Positions 34,940 through 45,521 of a stretch of DNA of 64,000 bases are shown one piece after another. Each line of letters opens with the position of its first letter. Positions within the stretch are counted from its first letter, which is position 1. The notes below the pieces were generated by a model, which was given only the letters and a program-made list of their open reading frames with translations, ran no database searches and had not been told where the DNA came from. The stretch is taken from positions 58,563,613-58,627,612 of the forward strand of contig NC_092355.1 in assembly GCF_963676685.1 (NCBI RefSeq). Reading direction: 5' to 3'. Source of the stretch: Mytilus edulis. Taxonomy: Eukaryota; Mollusca; Bivalvia; Mytilida; Mytilidae. A program made the position numbers and the translations under genes.

Positions 34940-36094
34940 TTATTTCTTTCTATTGATTCCATCTGGATGGAGGACACCCAGTGTTTTTATCCAAAACCTC
35001 TCCCGATTTTCTCTTTGCCTATTTTGCCATGTACAATCCTGTTCGATCACAAGGATCTTCATGTGATCAAAATCTTTCAGATTGTGATCTAGTAACCTGA
35101 AATGTTGGCTGACAGGAATATACGGTTTTTTTGTGAGGTCACTCCTGTGGCCATTAAGGCGTTTGTGAAATGGCTGCATAGATTCACCAACATAATGGAG
35201 ACCACATCTAGGACACTCAAGAACGTAAATCACGTTTGAGCTTTTGCAGTTGACATTGCAAAAGATCTTGTATGTCTTTTCTGTGATCTTACTGTGAAAT
35301 GTTGATAAATGCTGCAATTGGTTGCAACATTTGCAGCGCTTGTCCCCACAAGGCTGACAATTACCTACAGTGTGGTTAGGTTTGGAAAGGTCAGCACGGA
35401 CAAGTATATTTCTCAGGCTGTTAGGTTGTTCGAAGGCAATCATGGGAGGCTCAGGAAAGATTTTTGATAACTTCGAATGTTTCTCGATTGCTGTCCAATG
35501 ATCACGAATGGTCTTGAAACTATTTCTCAGGCATGGATGGTAGGTGAGCACACATGGGATTCTTTTACTTTTCTGTATATCTTTGTAAGTTAGCAGACTG
35601 CTTCTGGGGATGGATTCCGCTTTTCGAAAACTATTTTTGATGTTTTTGTGTTTATATCCCCTTCTTTTTAAATGTTCTTTAAGCTGCCCCAGACGTTGTT
35701 TTGCAGTGTTTTCAGAGGAGCAGATTCGCCTTATTCTGAGAGCTTGGCTGTATGGAATGCTCTTCGTGCAGTGTGGAGGATGGCAACTTTCAGGCGACAA
35801 GTATTGATGAGTATCTGTAGGTTTAGAGTATATATCTGTGTTTATTATACCTACAGAGAGGGTGCTAGATGTATCAAGGAAGTTTATGGTGGAATTAGAT
35901 GTTTCATGGGTGAATTTGATGGTAAGGTGTTGATTGTTAGCATTTGTTATAAAAGTTTGTAATTTTTGGTCTCCCTTGTCCCATTTCATGTCAACGTCAT
36001 CAATAAATCGATACTAGGAAAGCGGTTTTTCGATGGAGCACGCCAGCAGTTGCTTTTCAAATTTACCCATGAACATATTGGCATAAGATGGAGT
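34940..36094 (-). pseudogene. Penelope-like element: RT C-terminus and GIY-YIG endonuclease, 5'-truncated
   Basis: An uninterrupted 349-codon frame (35989-34940) continues upstream to the RT catalytic motif YRFIDDVD (36013-35990). Immediately before that, a TAG at 36016-36014 breaks the frame, beyond which SYANMFMGKFEKQLL is still readable up to a (TA)n tract at 36092, where the copy ends. After the RT palm come NFLDTSSTLSVGIINTDIYS and KPTDTHQYLSPESCHP, the thumb, a cysteine cluster (CQPCGDKRCKCC), and a GIY-YIG nuclease (VIYVLECPRCGLHYVGES, then FHKRLNGHRSD, then a conserved Glu in RERFWIKTLG). This order is diagnostic of Penelope-like elements (retroelements that use a GIY-YIG nuclease to nick the target). 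The single stop and long open frame suggest a fairly recent copy that is 5'-truncated and not autonomous. Confidence 0.92.
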
Positions 36095-36104
36095 ATATAT
36101 ATAT

Positions 36105-36420
36105 ATAAAATAGTCATAAAATACCATTAACTGTGAAAACAAAGGAACCATGAAACAATACTGGTAAGATTATCCGTCTCCTGAACTGTTTGCTTAAAAC
36201 TGTTTTATAAAGGATGCAGTGATCTTAAAACTAAAGGTTTATAGTAAAATATTTCAGAACCAAAAGTTAGCATTAAATGGAAACGTTTTAAATCTTAATC
36301 GTATGTTTGCGTGTCTTAGTTGTGTTAATGGAGATATATAATATTGCCCTTTCCCAAATTACAGTTGCAAACCAGAAAAAAATCAGTTTTTTATGGCACG
36401 CATGCCTTCTTTCTAAATCA
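36105..36420 (+). repeat. Diverged dispersed repeat, partner of 14990-15240
   Basis: It matches the copy at 15.0 kb in order but with many substitutions. An open frame at 36344-36625 overlaps its end and shows no recognisable domain. Confidence 0.45.
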
Positions 36421-37640
36421 AGTTTTAGTTATAAAAAAAAATACACTGGTGTTTGCTCGCTTCCTCCACAGCCCTAATGAGAACAGGAACTATTATCAAT
36501 GCGATGGACGACTCATCTTCATTGCGTGGAGTTCCTGGTTGCCAGGAAACTTTGATTATCCAATCCAACCAATAAGATATTTGAATCACCTACTTTTGAA
36601 CAAGGTCGAAATCAGTCCTATCTAGTTTTGTTAAAATCTGCTTTTTTTATGTTTAAAACAGCATATAAAAACGAAAGTAAAACACGACATAACTTGAGGT
36701 TTAAAGTCCAACATTGATTGTTATAGATAATATCACTTAAAAAATCCTTGATATTAATTACATATAGGTCATTTGGGTATGGCTTGGAAAAAAAATGATT
36801 GCCACAAGCTGTACTGTTATATTTATTTTTTAACTTAGATTATTGGACAAGTTGCTTTGCAGAATTAAATCCATACTACAGTCTTTACAATAATGCTTAA
36901 GACATTGAATAGAGATCTAAACTAGATTGATTTGTGCTCTATTGATCCATTAGATTAAGAAAGAAAATAAAGTATTTATCATGAATTTCATCATTTTGAA
37001 TATCGTGCTTGTTTTTATAAAATGTTATTCAAAGAGGAATAACTGTCCTTTGCACATTATGAACTTTTTTTTTCTCAAACAACACAGTTCATTTTCATTC
37101 CATTTCCCTTCAGTTTTTGTCTTGTCTTGTTTTTTCCGGTAAAATTGAATGACTGTGTGATCAGTAAATTAATACCAAACTGTAAATCGCTGTTATATAC
37201 ATTGATTATCAAAGACGTCTTTACACTTAATCAAACGGATTTTGGATGCGTACTGATTGATATTTTAGTCTTAGGCACATGATTTGTCATCTGCAAGTAC
37301 TGTCAGATCTTTGCGTCGTGTCTTTGTATCTGTATTTGATTTGTATTGATCTGATGAGATCAGCCCCTTTCAACTGTTCTTTTTTCTCAGTGTGTTGCAG
37401 CACTGTTCCATGTACATGTATGGGTGCCGTATCGACTCCAGCCAATATGTATAAATCAACCATATTCTCTGTGTGCAAGTCACAAGTCAGGAACCCGAAA
37501 TTCAGTGGTTGCCATTTGTTGCTCTCATATATATTTTTTGCCGTTTATTTCTTTTGTACTAAGACCGTTATATTTCTGACTGTTATTGCTTTTCATTTTT
37601 CAATTCGTTGCCTGATATATAACTTACTTTACGGTATGCG
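36421..37640. other. Intergenic; retroelement tail at 37270-37640
   Basis: The block GTACTGTCAGATCTTTGCGT ... ATATGTATAAATCAACCATA ... GTCACAAGTCAGGAACCCGA ... TCAGTGGTTGCCATTTGTTG resembles 12470-12600 and reads as a LINE-type 3' tail. The 125-codon frame across it is hydrophobic, without a domain, and is treated as fortuitous. Confidence 0.45.
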
Positions 37641-37644
37641 TTTT

Positions 37645-37745
37645 GCTAATTGTTGAAATAGTTATCAAAGGTACCAGGATTATAATTTGGTACGCTAGAC
37701 GCGCGTTTCGTCTACATAAGACTCATCAGTGACGCTCATATCGAA
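37645..37745 (-). ncRNA. Type I hammerhead ribozyme, near-intact, in a dispersed repeat
   Basis: The minus strand reads GCGTCA (37735-37730), CTGATGA (37729-37723), stem II GTC-TTATGTA-GAC, GAAA (37709-37706), a minimal helix III AC-GCGC-GT, the cleavage triplet GTC, then TAGCGT (37697-37692) closing helix I. Every catalytic-core base of the hammerhead consensus is present. Helix I pairs GCGUCA with UAGCGU with one C-A mismatch and two G-U pairs. Predicted cleavage is between 37698 and 37697. The tail ATAATCCTGGTACCTTTGAT follows, as at 22150 and 22480. Self-cleaving hammerheads of this minimal-helix-III type are known in Penelope-like elements and retrozymes. Activity of this copy is inferred, not shown. 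Confidence 0.85.
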
Positions 37746-38931
37746 AACCGTGCGTTGAACATTTTTTTCAACGTATTTGGCATGTGGTCTCCGATGGAGA
37801 GTTGTCGAACCTTGTATATCTTATCTGACATTGGATATTTTGCTCAAGTTTAAAGGCCGTACAATGAACAAGATTTGTCAATTTCTATGTGTTTTGGTCG
37901 AGTTTTTGGAGAGTTGTCGCATCGTTTATATTATACGTGATATTTTAATATGCACACTATGTAGAAAAGGTGAGAGACCTATCTGGTAATAGTATGTTGG
38001 GCGTCCTGTTTTTTATGTATATTTTAAGAGAGAAATAGCTGATTTCTATGAATGTGGCGAAGAAAAAATTCAGATACATACACAGACTTGCAATTAGTCC
38101 ATAGTTTCTTAATTTTATATATAGGCATTGTTTGGATCCAACTAAAATATAATCACATAATAATGCATTTTGAAAGCATGATTTTGAAAGTCATTGGTTT
38201 GACCGTTTATATTATATTGACATAAAGACATGTAAATTTTGAAAGAGGGACCCGTTAATCTTGCCGAAACCCCATTTATTTACGCGAAAGCTTTCCACAG
38301 TGATGCTCAAAACTCTATATATGCTGTAGAGGTGCATGCCCTTTTGGCATATCCTTGACCTTAATACTACCCCAATGACAACTTTTACTCTCTGAAACGA
38401 CGAACACGTTTCAGCGTCAATTATTGCTTCCTTTCACCTTTGTAATCACATATTATATATATGAATTTTATCATCAAGCTTGATTATAAAAAACAATAGG
38501 TGGTTTTTTTTCAGACTGACCAAAAAAGTTGTGATATCTTTTGTTAAGCATAAAGGAGGTAATGCATAGAATCGATTTTTGTTCAAAATAAAACAGTATA
38601 CTGTTTCGAAAATTAAAATATAGATACTTTTCATAATTCCGAACTCACAAAAAAGTGCACTGAAACACAAGAAAATAGTTTTGTTAAGAAGAAACTCAAA
38701 TTGGCTTTGTAACTTTTATGATATAATCATGATAACAAAGCATAAACGTGCAGAAAATAAGATTTTCTTCCAATTATACATTATAAAAAAAAACACAACT
38801 GAATTCAGTAATACTATGTATTTTCCAAAAGACAGCAATTTGTTATTGGATCGAAATATTTTTCTTTGATGAATGCAACGAAATCTTCATTTGAAGCATA
38901 GTATAGTCAAAGGAATATCAACTTCTCAAAT
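37746..38931. other. Intergenic with a diverged repeat at 38480-38720
   Basis: AATAGGTGGTTTTTTTTCAG ... TTGTTAAGCATAAAGGAGGT ... AATGCATAGAATCGATTTT is matched at 40595-40690 (AATAGGTTTTTTTTTTCAGA ... GTTAAGCTTAAAAAAGATAA ... TGCATTCAATTGATTTTCG), and GAAGAAACTCAAA recurs at 38689 and 41072. No gene is seen. Confidence 0.4.
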
Positions 38932-39528
38932 AATACACGATGGTCTTGATGTATAGATTCTGCGTACTGATGTTGTTTATCGTCTTAACAACGTGTTTTA
39001 TAGTTCTTTCATTTGTCTTTGTTCTATTATTATTATTACTTTTACTGTTGAATGGTTTCTTGTGATATCCGTTTCACGTGGCTCGGTACTTATACATCTC
39101 GTCAATATGTTTGTATTGGCTTTCATTTTTTTGTGGTTTGTTTTGTATTTGCGACTTTTTGTATTTCTTTTGTTCTTATAACGTTACTCTGTACTTTAAA
39201 AGATCCCGTCAATATGATATTGTTCTATTATATGTCATTATGATATATTTCTATTATGAATTACAATATACGTTGAACCACAAACGTCAAAATCATTCAA
39301 TCGCGTAGTGGAATTAACTATTTTCGGATTCTTATAAATTCTATATATAACTTTTGGACTAGTTTAAATCTCGGTCTATTTCTTAAATTTATTCTTCCAT
39401 ACTTTTGATTTTTTAACCCTGTATGCTAACATTCCCATGAAAATTTTAAAATTGTTTGTACATGTTGTACGCACATTGAACGACAAATTTATGTGACGTA
39501 TAAAATTTTCTGACGTCAGACACTCAAA
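38932..39528 (+). repeat. ~590-bp dispersed repeat, copy B
   Basis: This is an inverted partner of 13515-14112, starting at CGATGGTCTTGATGTATAGA and ending at TGACGTCAGACACTC. The two copies lie 25 kb apart in opposite orientation with few differences. No domain is recognisable in the hydrophobic frames. Confidence 0.85.
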
Positions 39529-39639
39529 TCAATAAATGTGTTCGTAGATAGTAGATGTTTTTGTGTTCTGTTAAATTGTTCCTTTTAAAATTGTTAAACG
39601 ATGATGACTGATGTACCCATATTTTGACTATTTTATTTA

Positions 39640-39900
39640 TTGTGTCTGTTTATTCAACGCATCAATGTAAAAATATCGGAAATTGATGAGACTGTCATTA
39701 AAGTGAGAGGGTTAGCGCTATAGAACCAGGTTTAATCCACCATTTTCTACATTTGAAAATGCCTGTACCAAGTCAGGAATATGACAGTTCTTGTCCATTC
39801 GTTTTTGATGCGTTTTGTTATTTGATTTTGCCATGTGGATATGGACTTTCCGAATTGATCTTCCTCTAAGTTCAGTATTTTTGTGATTTTACTTTTTATA
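39640..39900 (+). repeat. LINE-tail repeat
   Basis: Third copy of the tail seen at 9480 and 10840, with AACCAGGTTTAATCCACCAT, TGCCTGTACCAAGTCAGGAA and GATTTTGCCATGTGGATATG. Confidence 0.7.
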
Positions 39901-41213
39901 TATTAACAATAAGCTTCCGGAATATCGGATGTAGGTAACAATTAAAAACCTGTACATAATTGATGCTATTTTGAGACAACTGAGATGATTATCGGTAATC
40001 TAACCTCATGTCATAATGAAGATTAATATTGTTTAATGTGTCAGTTTAAAAACTGTCAATAATTTGAATATATTTTGCCTTAAGTAAGATTGTTTTCATG
40101 TAATCTAACCTCGTGTTAAAATAAAACCGTATGCAATTATTATGACTGATAAATCTCACTGAAATGGAGACGGTCGACAGCACTATCAAATGAAAACCCA
40201 AAATGAATTTTTGTTCAGAATATATTTATATTTTGCGCACAACAAAATATGTAAGCCCACATTTTTTTAGTGTCGATCACACAACATATTTATTTTTTAG
40301 AGCACAAACTATATGTTGGAGCAAGCAATATAAAAAAGGAGATGTGGTATGCTTGCAAATAAGACAACTCTCCACAAGAGACCAAATGACACATACATTA
40401 ACAACTATAGGTCACCTTTACTACAGGTCATTTTTTTACCCCGTTTCATTTTGTGTTTGCTTGTATAAAGTAAGGATCTTGGTGTTCAGTGCGTGCTTGA
40501 CAGTTGTTGGTGTATAATACGTTGGTTGTTTTTTTTTTTTTTTTTTGGTTCAATGTTTATTTGAATTAACCATCTAACTTGAAGTAAAGAAGCAATAGGT
40601 TTTTTTTTTCAGAAAGACAACAGTAGGGGTAATAATATATTGTGTTAAGCTTAAAAAAGATAATGCATTCAATTGATTTTCGTACATGTACCTTCTCAGA
40701 CATGTGTGTTAAACTTTGTTCGTGCCTGTCATATAATAATTTTTAGGAGAAAATCTGAGGGACTTCAGTTGCAATGTAAAAAACACTCTTATAGATTTCG
40801 AAAAAAAGCAAAGTAATGCCGATAGAAGGCAGCACTGTCACCTGCAAAGTATAAAAGGATTAATATAATAACTTGTTTCCCAGTGCACTATAAATAAATA
40901 TGTTTTAACTAATATGATTAGGTATAAAAACCGTATCAAATCATGCATGCGACATCTGTTTAAATCGTACAGCAGTTTACTGTTACGAAAACTACATGTC
41001 ATATCCTTTTAATAAGACCGAATCGATTGACTCAGAAATCATAAAAGCATCTGCAAAAATATTTCGTTCAGAAGAAACTCAAACCTGATGGTATGATTAT
41101 ACAAGTAGGATTAGGTGTTATGAATGCCAAAGAGACCAAATGACACAGAAATTAACAACTTTAGGGGCTGAAGTCATAAAACTTTGCTCAGTGCTCGGAG
41201 CACAAAAATCATG
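39901..41213. other. Intergenic with retroelement tails
   Basis: Tail copies at 40340-40420 (ACTCTCCACAAGAGACCAAA, TTAACAACTATAGGTCACCT) and 41105-41170 (AGAGACCAAATGACACAGAA, ATTAACAACTTTAGG). A long poly-T is at 40528-40546. No gene is seen. Confidence 0.45.
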
Positions 41214-41221
41214 CCTGAAAC

Positions 41222-41789
41222 CAGACTTGGGGTAATTGTAATTGTAATCGTTAATCAGCTGTAATTGATTACAATTTTTCAAGTAATCAGTGTAATCATT
41301 AATCAGCCAAAAATCTGATTACATGTAATTTAATTTAATCAATTACTTTTCAAAATACCCTGTAATCATGATTACTTTTTGATTACATTCTGATTACAAT
41401 GAAAAAAATCTAAAATTATGTTTTTGGTTATTAAAAATAATTTAGAGATCATTGGTGATAAAGTGTAATGTATATATATGTAGTGAAATTTGGTGTTTAT
41501 TTATATAGATGACTTTAATTTGAAGTTATCATTTTATAATTGAACCAAATAAAATACGTTCTCAAAAATGCTATAGTTATATTAAACGTTTATTCATCCA
41601 CATCATTCAAATTTTTTTGTTTTTAAATTCATTGTAATCAGATGTAATCATGATTACTTTGCCAATGTAATCATTAATTTAATCAGATACTTTCAGAAAT
41701 GATGTAATCATTAATATAATTTAATCGTACAAATGACAAAGTAATTGTAATTTAATCAATTACATTGAAAGTAATCGGACCCATCTCTG
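41222..41789. mobile_element. hAT-type non-autonomous transposon
   Basis: The element is flanked by an 8-bp target duplication with one mismatch (CCTGAAAC at 41214-41221, CTTGAAAC at 41790-41797). Its ends are CAGACTTGGGG and, as reverse complement, CAGAGATGGGT. The body is unusual: dozens of GTAAT/ATTAC words (TAATTGATTACA, TGTAATCATGATTAC) in both orientations, giving many possible hairpins. At 568 bp it has no transposase. An 8-bp duplication and CAG-type ends fit hAT. Confidence 0.85.
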
Positions 41790-41859
41790 CTTGAAACATG
41801 AAATCCAGCATTTTGATTGGTTGATTTTGGAGTACGAATAAAAAAAAGATAGACTCGAA

Positions 41860-41960
41860 AGTTTTCTCACGTCAAGGCCTGGTCACCGTAGGGACTCAAA
41901 CAATGAACAAAACCCATACAGTATAGTCAGCTATAAGGCCCCAGAATGACATACTTTGTC
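41860..41960 (+). repeat. Retroelement tail trace
   Basis: GGTCACCGTAGGGACTCAAA, CAATGAACAAAACCCATACA and GTCAGCTATAAGGCCCCAGA are a degraded copy of the tail better preserved at 58870-59030. Confidence 0.55.
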
Positions 41961-42609
41961 TATAAAAAAAAAACCTTTATTGGGTTCGAACCGATGTCTA
42001 GGAAAACCTTGTAAAATGTCTTCATACATTCTGACTTTCATGTGTGATGTGGATTTGAACGTTCAACGCTTTTAACTTATGATATTCTACACGGAATGAT
42101 TTCGTAGGAATAAATTGAAAACTATAAGGACATGCTTTGAATACTCTATAAAACAGCAAAACTGTTAATGAGTTTCAGTCTCTGGACTTGAGAAAACTGA
42201 CCTTATAAGCGAATGAAAATCTAAAATGGAAACAGAGAGAAACATTACAAGGTAGATTTTTGCTTAAAAGAGGGTGCCTTTTTAGCAGGTTTGAATGTGT
42301 TTTTTTTAATAATTGCAACAAATGTATGATTTGCAGAAGAAAATATTGTCACTGAAATTAGTGCCTTAATCGTCAGTCGCCTGAAAGTTTTCCTCTGATT
42401 TGTAAAATGCTTTGATATTCTCACAAGAACAGTATTGAATATTCGAATTCAATATGTGTACTATCTTTAACTCGATTTACCAGTCATATGAATACGTCAC
42501 ATCATCAATCACTTTGTTATTATGTTCAATATTTGTTTCTTTTTCTTAAAACAAAGCTTCGATTATTTCCAAGGTGTAACAGACCAATCAGCACATACTA
42601 CGCATTATA

Positions 42610-42617
42610 TGACGTCA
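42610..42617. promoter_or_regulatory. CRE-like palindrome before the lectin pseudogene
   Basis: TGACGTCA lies in the same place relative to the start codon as in the intact copy, followed by TAGTAACCAG. The upstream region therefore duplicated with the gene. Confidence 0.35.
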
Positions 42618-43061
42618 TTGTATAGTAACCAGCTAAGTATGTAAAGCAGAAACAATTGAGGAAATCATATCGGAATGCTTTGCGTACTGACGAGAATGAA
42701 TATATCTATTGTATTTCTAAGTATGCACACGATGTTCGTTGCTGGCCTAAGTGAATTAAAAACTAGATTGATCTCAGGGGACCATAAACCTGAATATGAC
42801 AACAAGTATGAAGTAGAGAACGCCATTGGCACCTATCATGTTAGATCTGTTGGGCTATGCGGTATACAATGTATATCAATGTTGTTTATCATTCTTCTAC
42901 TACAATCTTACAGTGATATGTGTTTTACACTCAGATCCGTGCACCTATACCATGTATACTGTGATGTCATCTTCAAAGGAAGGTTGGAAATTTTACCTTT
43001 CACAGGAAAGTCTGGTAAACAAAACTTTTTAACGTAAAATTTTATATTATTTGATTTATTT

Positions 43062-43315
43062 CACTTGACTGGGCGGGGTTTAACCGGTTCGCTAATTAAA
43101 AACCAATCCATCTATAGACAGGTGTTTTGGGATAAACTCATCAATGAAGTGTCCAGTTATTCGTCTCATATAAAACACTCAGTTATTTTGTTTATCCGTT
43201 CGGTCACACTGGTAGGTTATTATAAATCGCAAATTATTATAACGGCAATCATCCTTATCGAACACATCCTCAAATAGACTGTCGTTAGACAAATTTAAAC
43301 GTAAGCTCCGCCCAA
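43062..43315. mobile_element. Possible MITE in the pseudogene intron
   Basis: GACTGGGCGGGGTTTAACCG near 43067 and the reverse complement of CGTAAGCTCCGCCCAATCAG near 43300 (CTGATTGGGCGGAGCTTACG) look like inverted ends. A target duplication was not found, so the call is weak. Confidence 0.4.
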
Positions 43316-43332
43316 TCAGATGACATCACATT

Positions 43333-44118
43333 CAGGGCTGGCAAAATCCCGGGTTTTATGAGTATTTCCCCAGCCCAGTTGGAAATACTGGGCAAACCCG
43401 GGTTTTACTGGGTTTTAGTGGGTAATATTGGGCAATACTGGGTAATATAAAATACTGATTTGAATTTTATAAAGGATTCAGTGATCAAACACAAATGTAA
43501 TACTTTTAAGATATTTATAACCTATTTGGTTTGTCTGGATTGGTAAAATTGGAAATATAAAGCAAAAAAAAAAGTTTTTTTTCCAATAAATATAACTCCT
43601 ATTAATTAAGAATTTCAACATATAAGAAAAATAACATTTAAATGATGTATATGTACTGTCACTAATTAATAAGTAAGTATTTAGATTAGAATGTAGATTT
43701 GTTTATGTAACAATAATCTGCCCATTATATTCTATAAGTATTAATGGCATGACCCCTTAAGGTGTTTATTTAGCAATATGAATGTATAATATTTAGAATT
43801 ATTAATTCACAAATTTTGGATTTTTGAAACAATGCTTGGTAATTAACAAGGTATCCTTAAATGTGCAAATCTTAGTATTCTGTCTACATAAAAAGAGAAT
43901 GAAATTATTTTTTTCAATCTTCTAGAAATGACTGTCAATGGATATATGTATAAAAAGATAGATGTTATACTATGAAACTACACGAAGTCTTTATTATTTT
44001 ATTTTAAAATGAGCTTAAAAATTCATAGTGCCCAGTAATGTCCAGTATTACCCATTTCTGGGAGAATTACCCAGCCCGGGAAATCACGGGTTTTCCCGCC
44101 CTGGAATTCCCAACCCTG
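43333..44118. mobile_element. hAT-type transposon in the pseudogene intron
   Basis: An 8-bp target duplication with one mismatch flanks it (ATCACATT at 43325-43332, ATCACAAT at 44119-44126). The ends are CAGGGCTGGCAAAATCCCGG and, as reverse complement, CAGGGTTGGGAATTCCAGGG. Subterminal TACTGGG/CCCAGTA words are repeated. At 786 bp it has no transposase frame. Confidence 0.85.
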
Positions 44119-44390
44119 ATCACAATGGTAACTTATCATGTCAATGCCACTACTGCATGATGGGGGTTTCACTACTGATTGGATTTCCACTACTGATGGG
44201 GGTTCCTTCCTGTGAGTATCATACGCGAAGTAGTCTTCATTTATGTATTGGCATGCATTGTCTTTGTTAAGAACATCTTAAAATAAACTGTTGACTTCAT
44301 GTTCTGATTTCTTTCGAGATATAATATTTTTTTAATTCTAATGTTAGCCTTGAACGCTTTTCAACTTTTTAATCTATTTTGCCTTTTAAA

Positions 44391-44826
44391 GACAATAACA
44401 GTCAAAACCAAGGAGTAAACAAAGACTCACAAAACCAAAGGACATTTACATCAACAGTTATAAATAATAATTAAGAAACAACACGAACTCCACTAAAACC
44501 GGGAGTGAAGTCAGGTGCCCTGGAAGAGTAAGCATTTCCTGCACCGTATACGGCACCCGTCGTGTTATTTCTTTGTTCAGTTCGGTAATGATGTTTTTTT
44601 TTTTTGACTGAGGAAGAATATCAGATATGATTTCTGACACACTTTTGCTATGACCGAGGAAGAATATCAGATATGATTTCTGACACACTTTTGTCATAAT
44701 GGCTAATCAGCTCATGATGGCGACCGTAACATTTCTTGAGTGATGACCTTAATTTGATTGATTCATAGTCCTGTCTTAACAACTTTTAAGAAAGCAATAT
44801 CCAGTATATGCAGTATATTTAAAGGT
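44391..44826 (-). mobile_element. RT-retroelement 3' fragment in the pseudogene intron
   Basis: The minus strand gives KSVSEIISDILPQS preceded by a degraded KKCYGRHHELISHYD, matching the fragment at 62656-63179. A ~51-bp stretch coding KSVSEIISDILP is duplicated in tandem (44620-44700). The tail with ACACGAACTCCACTAAAACC and GGCACCCGTCGTGTTA lies between the coding remnant and the 44391 end. The surrounding intron, continuous in the paralogs, is interrupted here. Confidence 0.7.
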
Positions 44827-45260
44827 TTTTGATTCCAGTGGCGCATTCCAGTGTATACTCAGGAGTCTGTTGTAGGCAAAAAGAAAATCGAATGTAACAA
44901 TATATTCCTGGTATCTATGATTAGTTAATTTATAAAGGTTTTCAATTTATTATATGTAACAAAGCAGACGGATTATCTTCTCTAGACACTAATTTATATT
45001 AACAATGTTTATGTTCTGGACCAAGGGAGTCGTTGGACCATAAACAGATACTCATATGGTTCGACCATACCCGTGTGTCGACCATATGAGAATCTAATTG
45101 TGTAATTGGTAACTGGTCGTACCATAGGAGTATTTGGTTATATAAATTTATTCTTAATAAATGCTGTTGATTATAACTTCCTCCGCAGGATATTCGAACC
45201 AAAATCGACGCAAGTTATTAACTTAAATTATTTATCTTTTAAAAATTAGTTGAACCTGAT
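44827..45260 (+). other. Conserved lectin intron block
   Basis: The sequence from a decayed hammerhead-type repeat (44830-44930) through ACAATGTTTATGTTCTGGAC and CGACCATATGAGAATCTAAT is homologous to 8230-8620 and 60470-60860. It supports duplication of the whole gene including introns. Confidence 0.7.
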
Positions 45261-45356
45261 AAAAAAAAAGGGTGATAATTACCCAATAAAGTTAGTGTAT
45301 CTGCTATCTAACTTGGCTAGGGTCAATACCGGACACATTATATATCAATTAGGTTA

Positions 45357-45521
45357 TAGATAATGCATATTTTAAGGTTTATCTTGTCGTAGAACACACC
45401 GAGGGGTCTCAGGATTGATCAAATGAAAGACCGACCGTAGGGGGGTTTTTCTTTGAGCAATCCTGAAACCCCGAGGTGTGTTCCTACGACAAGAAAAACC
45501 TTAAAATATTCATTATCTGAT
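45357..45521. mobile_element. Palindromic MITE-like hairpin
   Basis: AGATAATGCATATTTTAAGG ... TTGTCGTAGAACACACCGAG ... CAGGATTGATCAAA on the left pairs with TTTGAGCAATCCTG ... CTCGGTGTGTT-like (as CGAGGTGTGTTCCTACGACA) ... CCTTAAAATATTCATTATCT on the right. The arms are about 66 bp around a GACCGACCGTAGGGGGG-type loop. Confidence 0.75.

Noticed and set aside
37279..37656. 125-codon hydrophobic open frame
   Set aside because: It lies over a retroelement tail that recurs at 12470-12600, has no domain, no splice context and biased low-complexity composition.
38993..39308. Two hydrophobic frames that look like small membrane proteins, also found inverted at 13732-14044
   Set aside because: They belong to a dispersed repeat; the two frames overlap and the copies differ by changes that do not respect codons.
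41974..41990. GGGTTCGAACCGA resembling a tRNA B box
   Set aside because: No A box or cloverleaf is found at the proper distance; likely chance or a remnant of a SINE.
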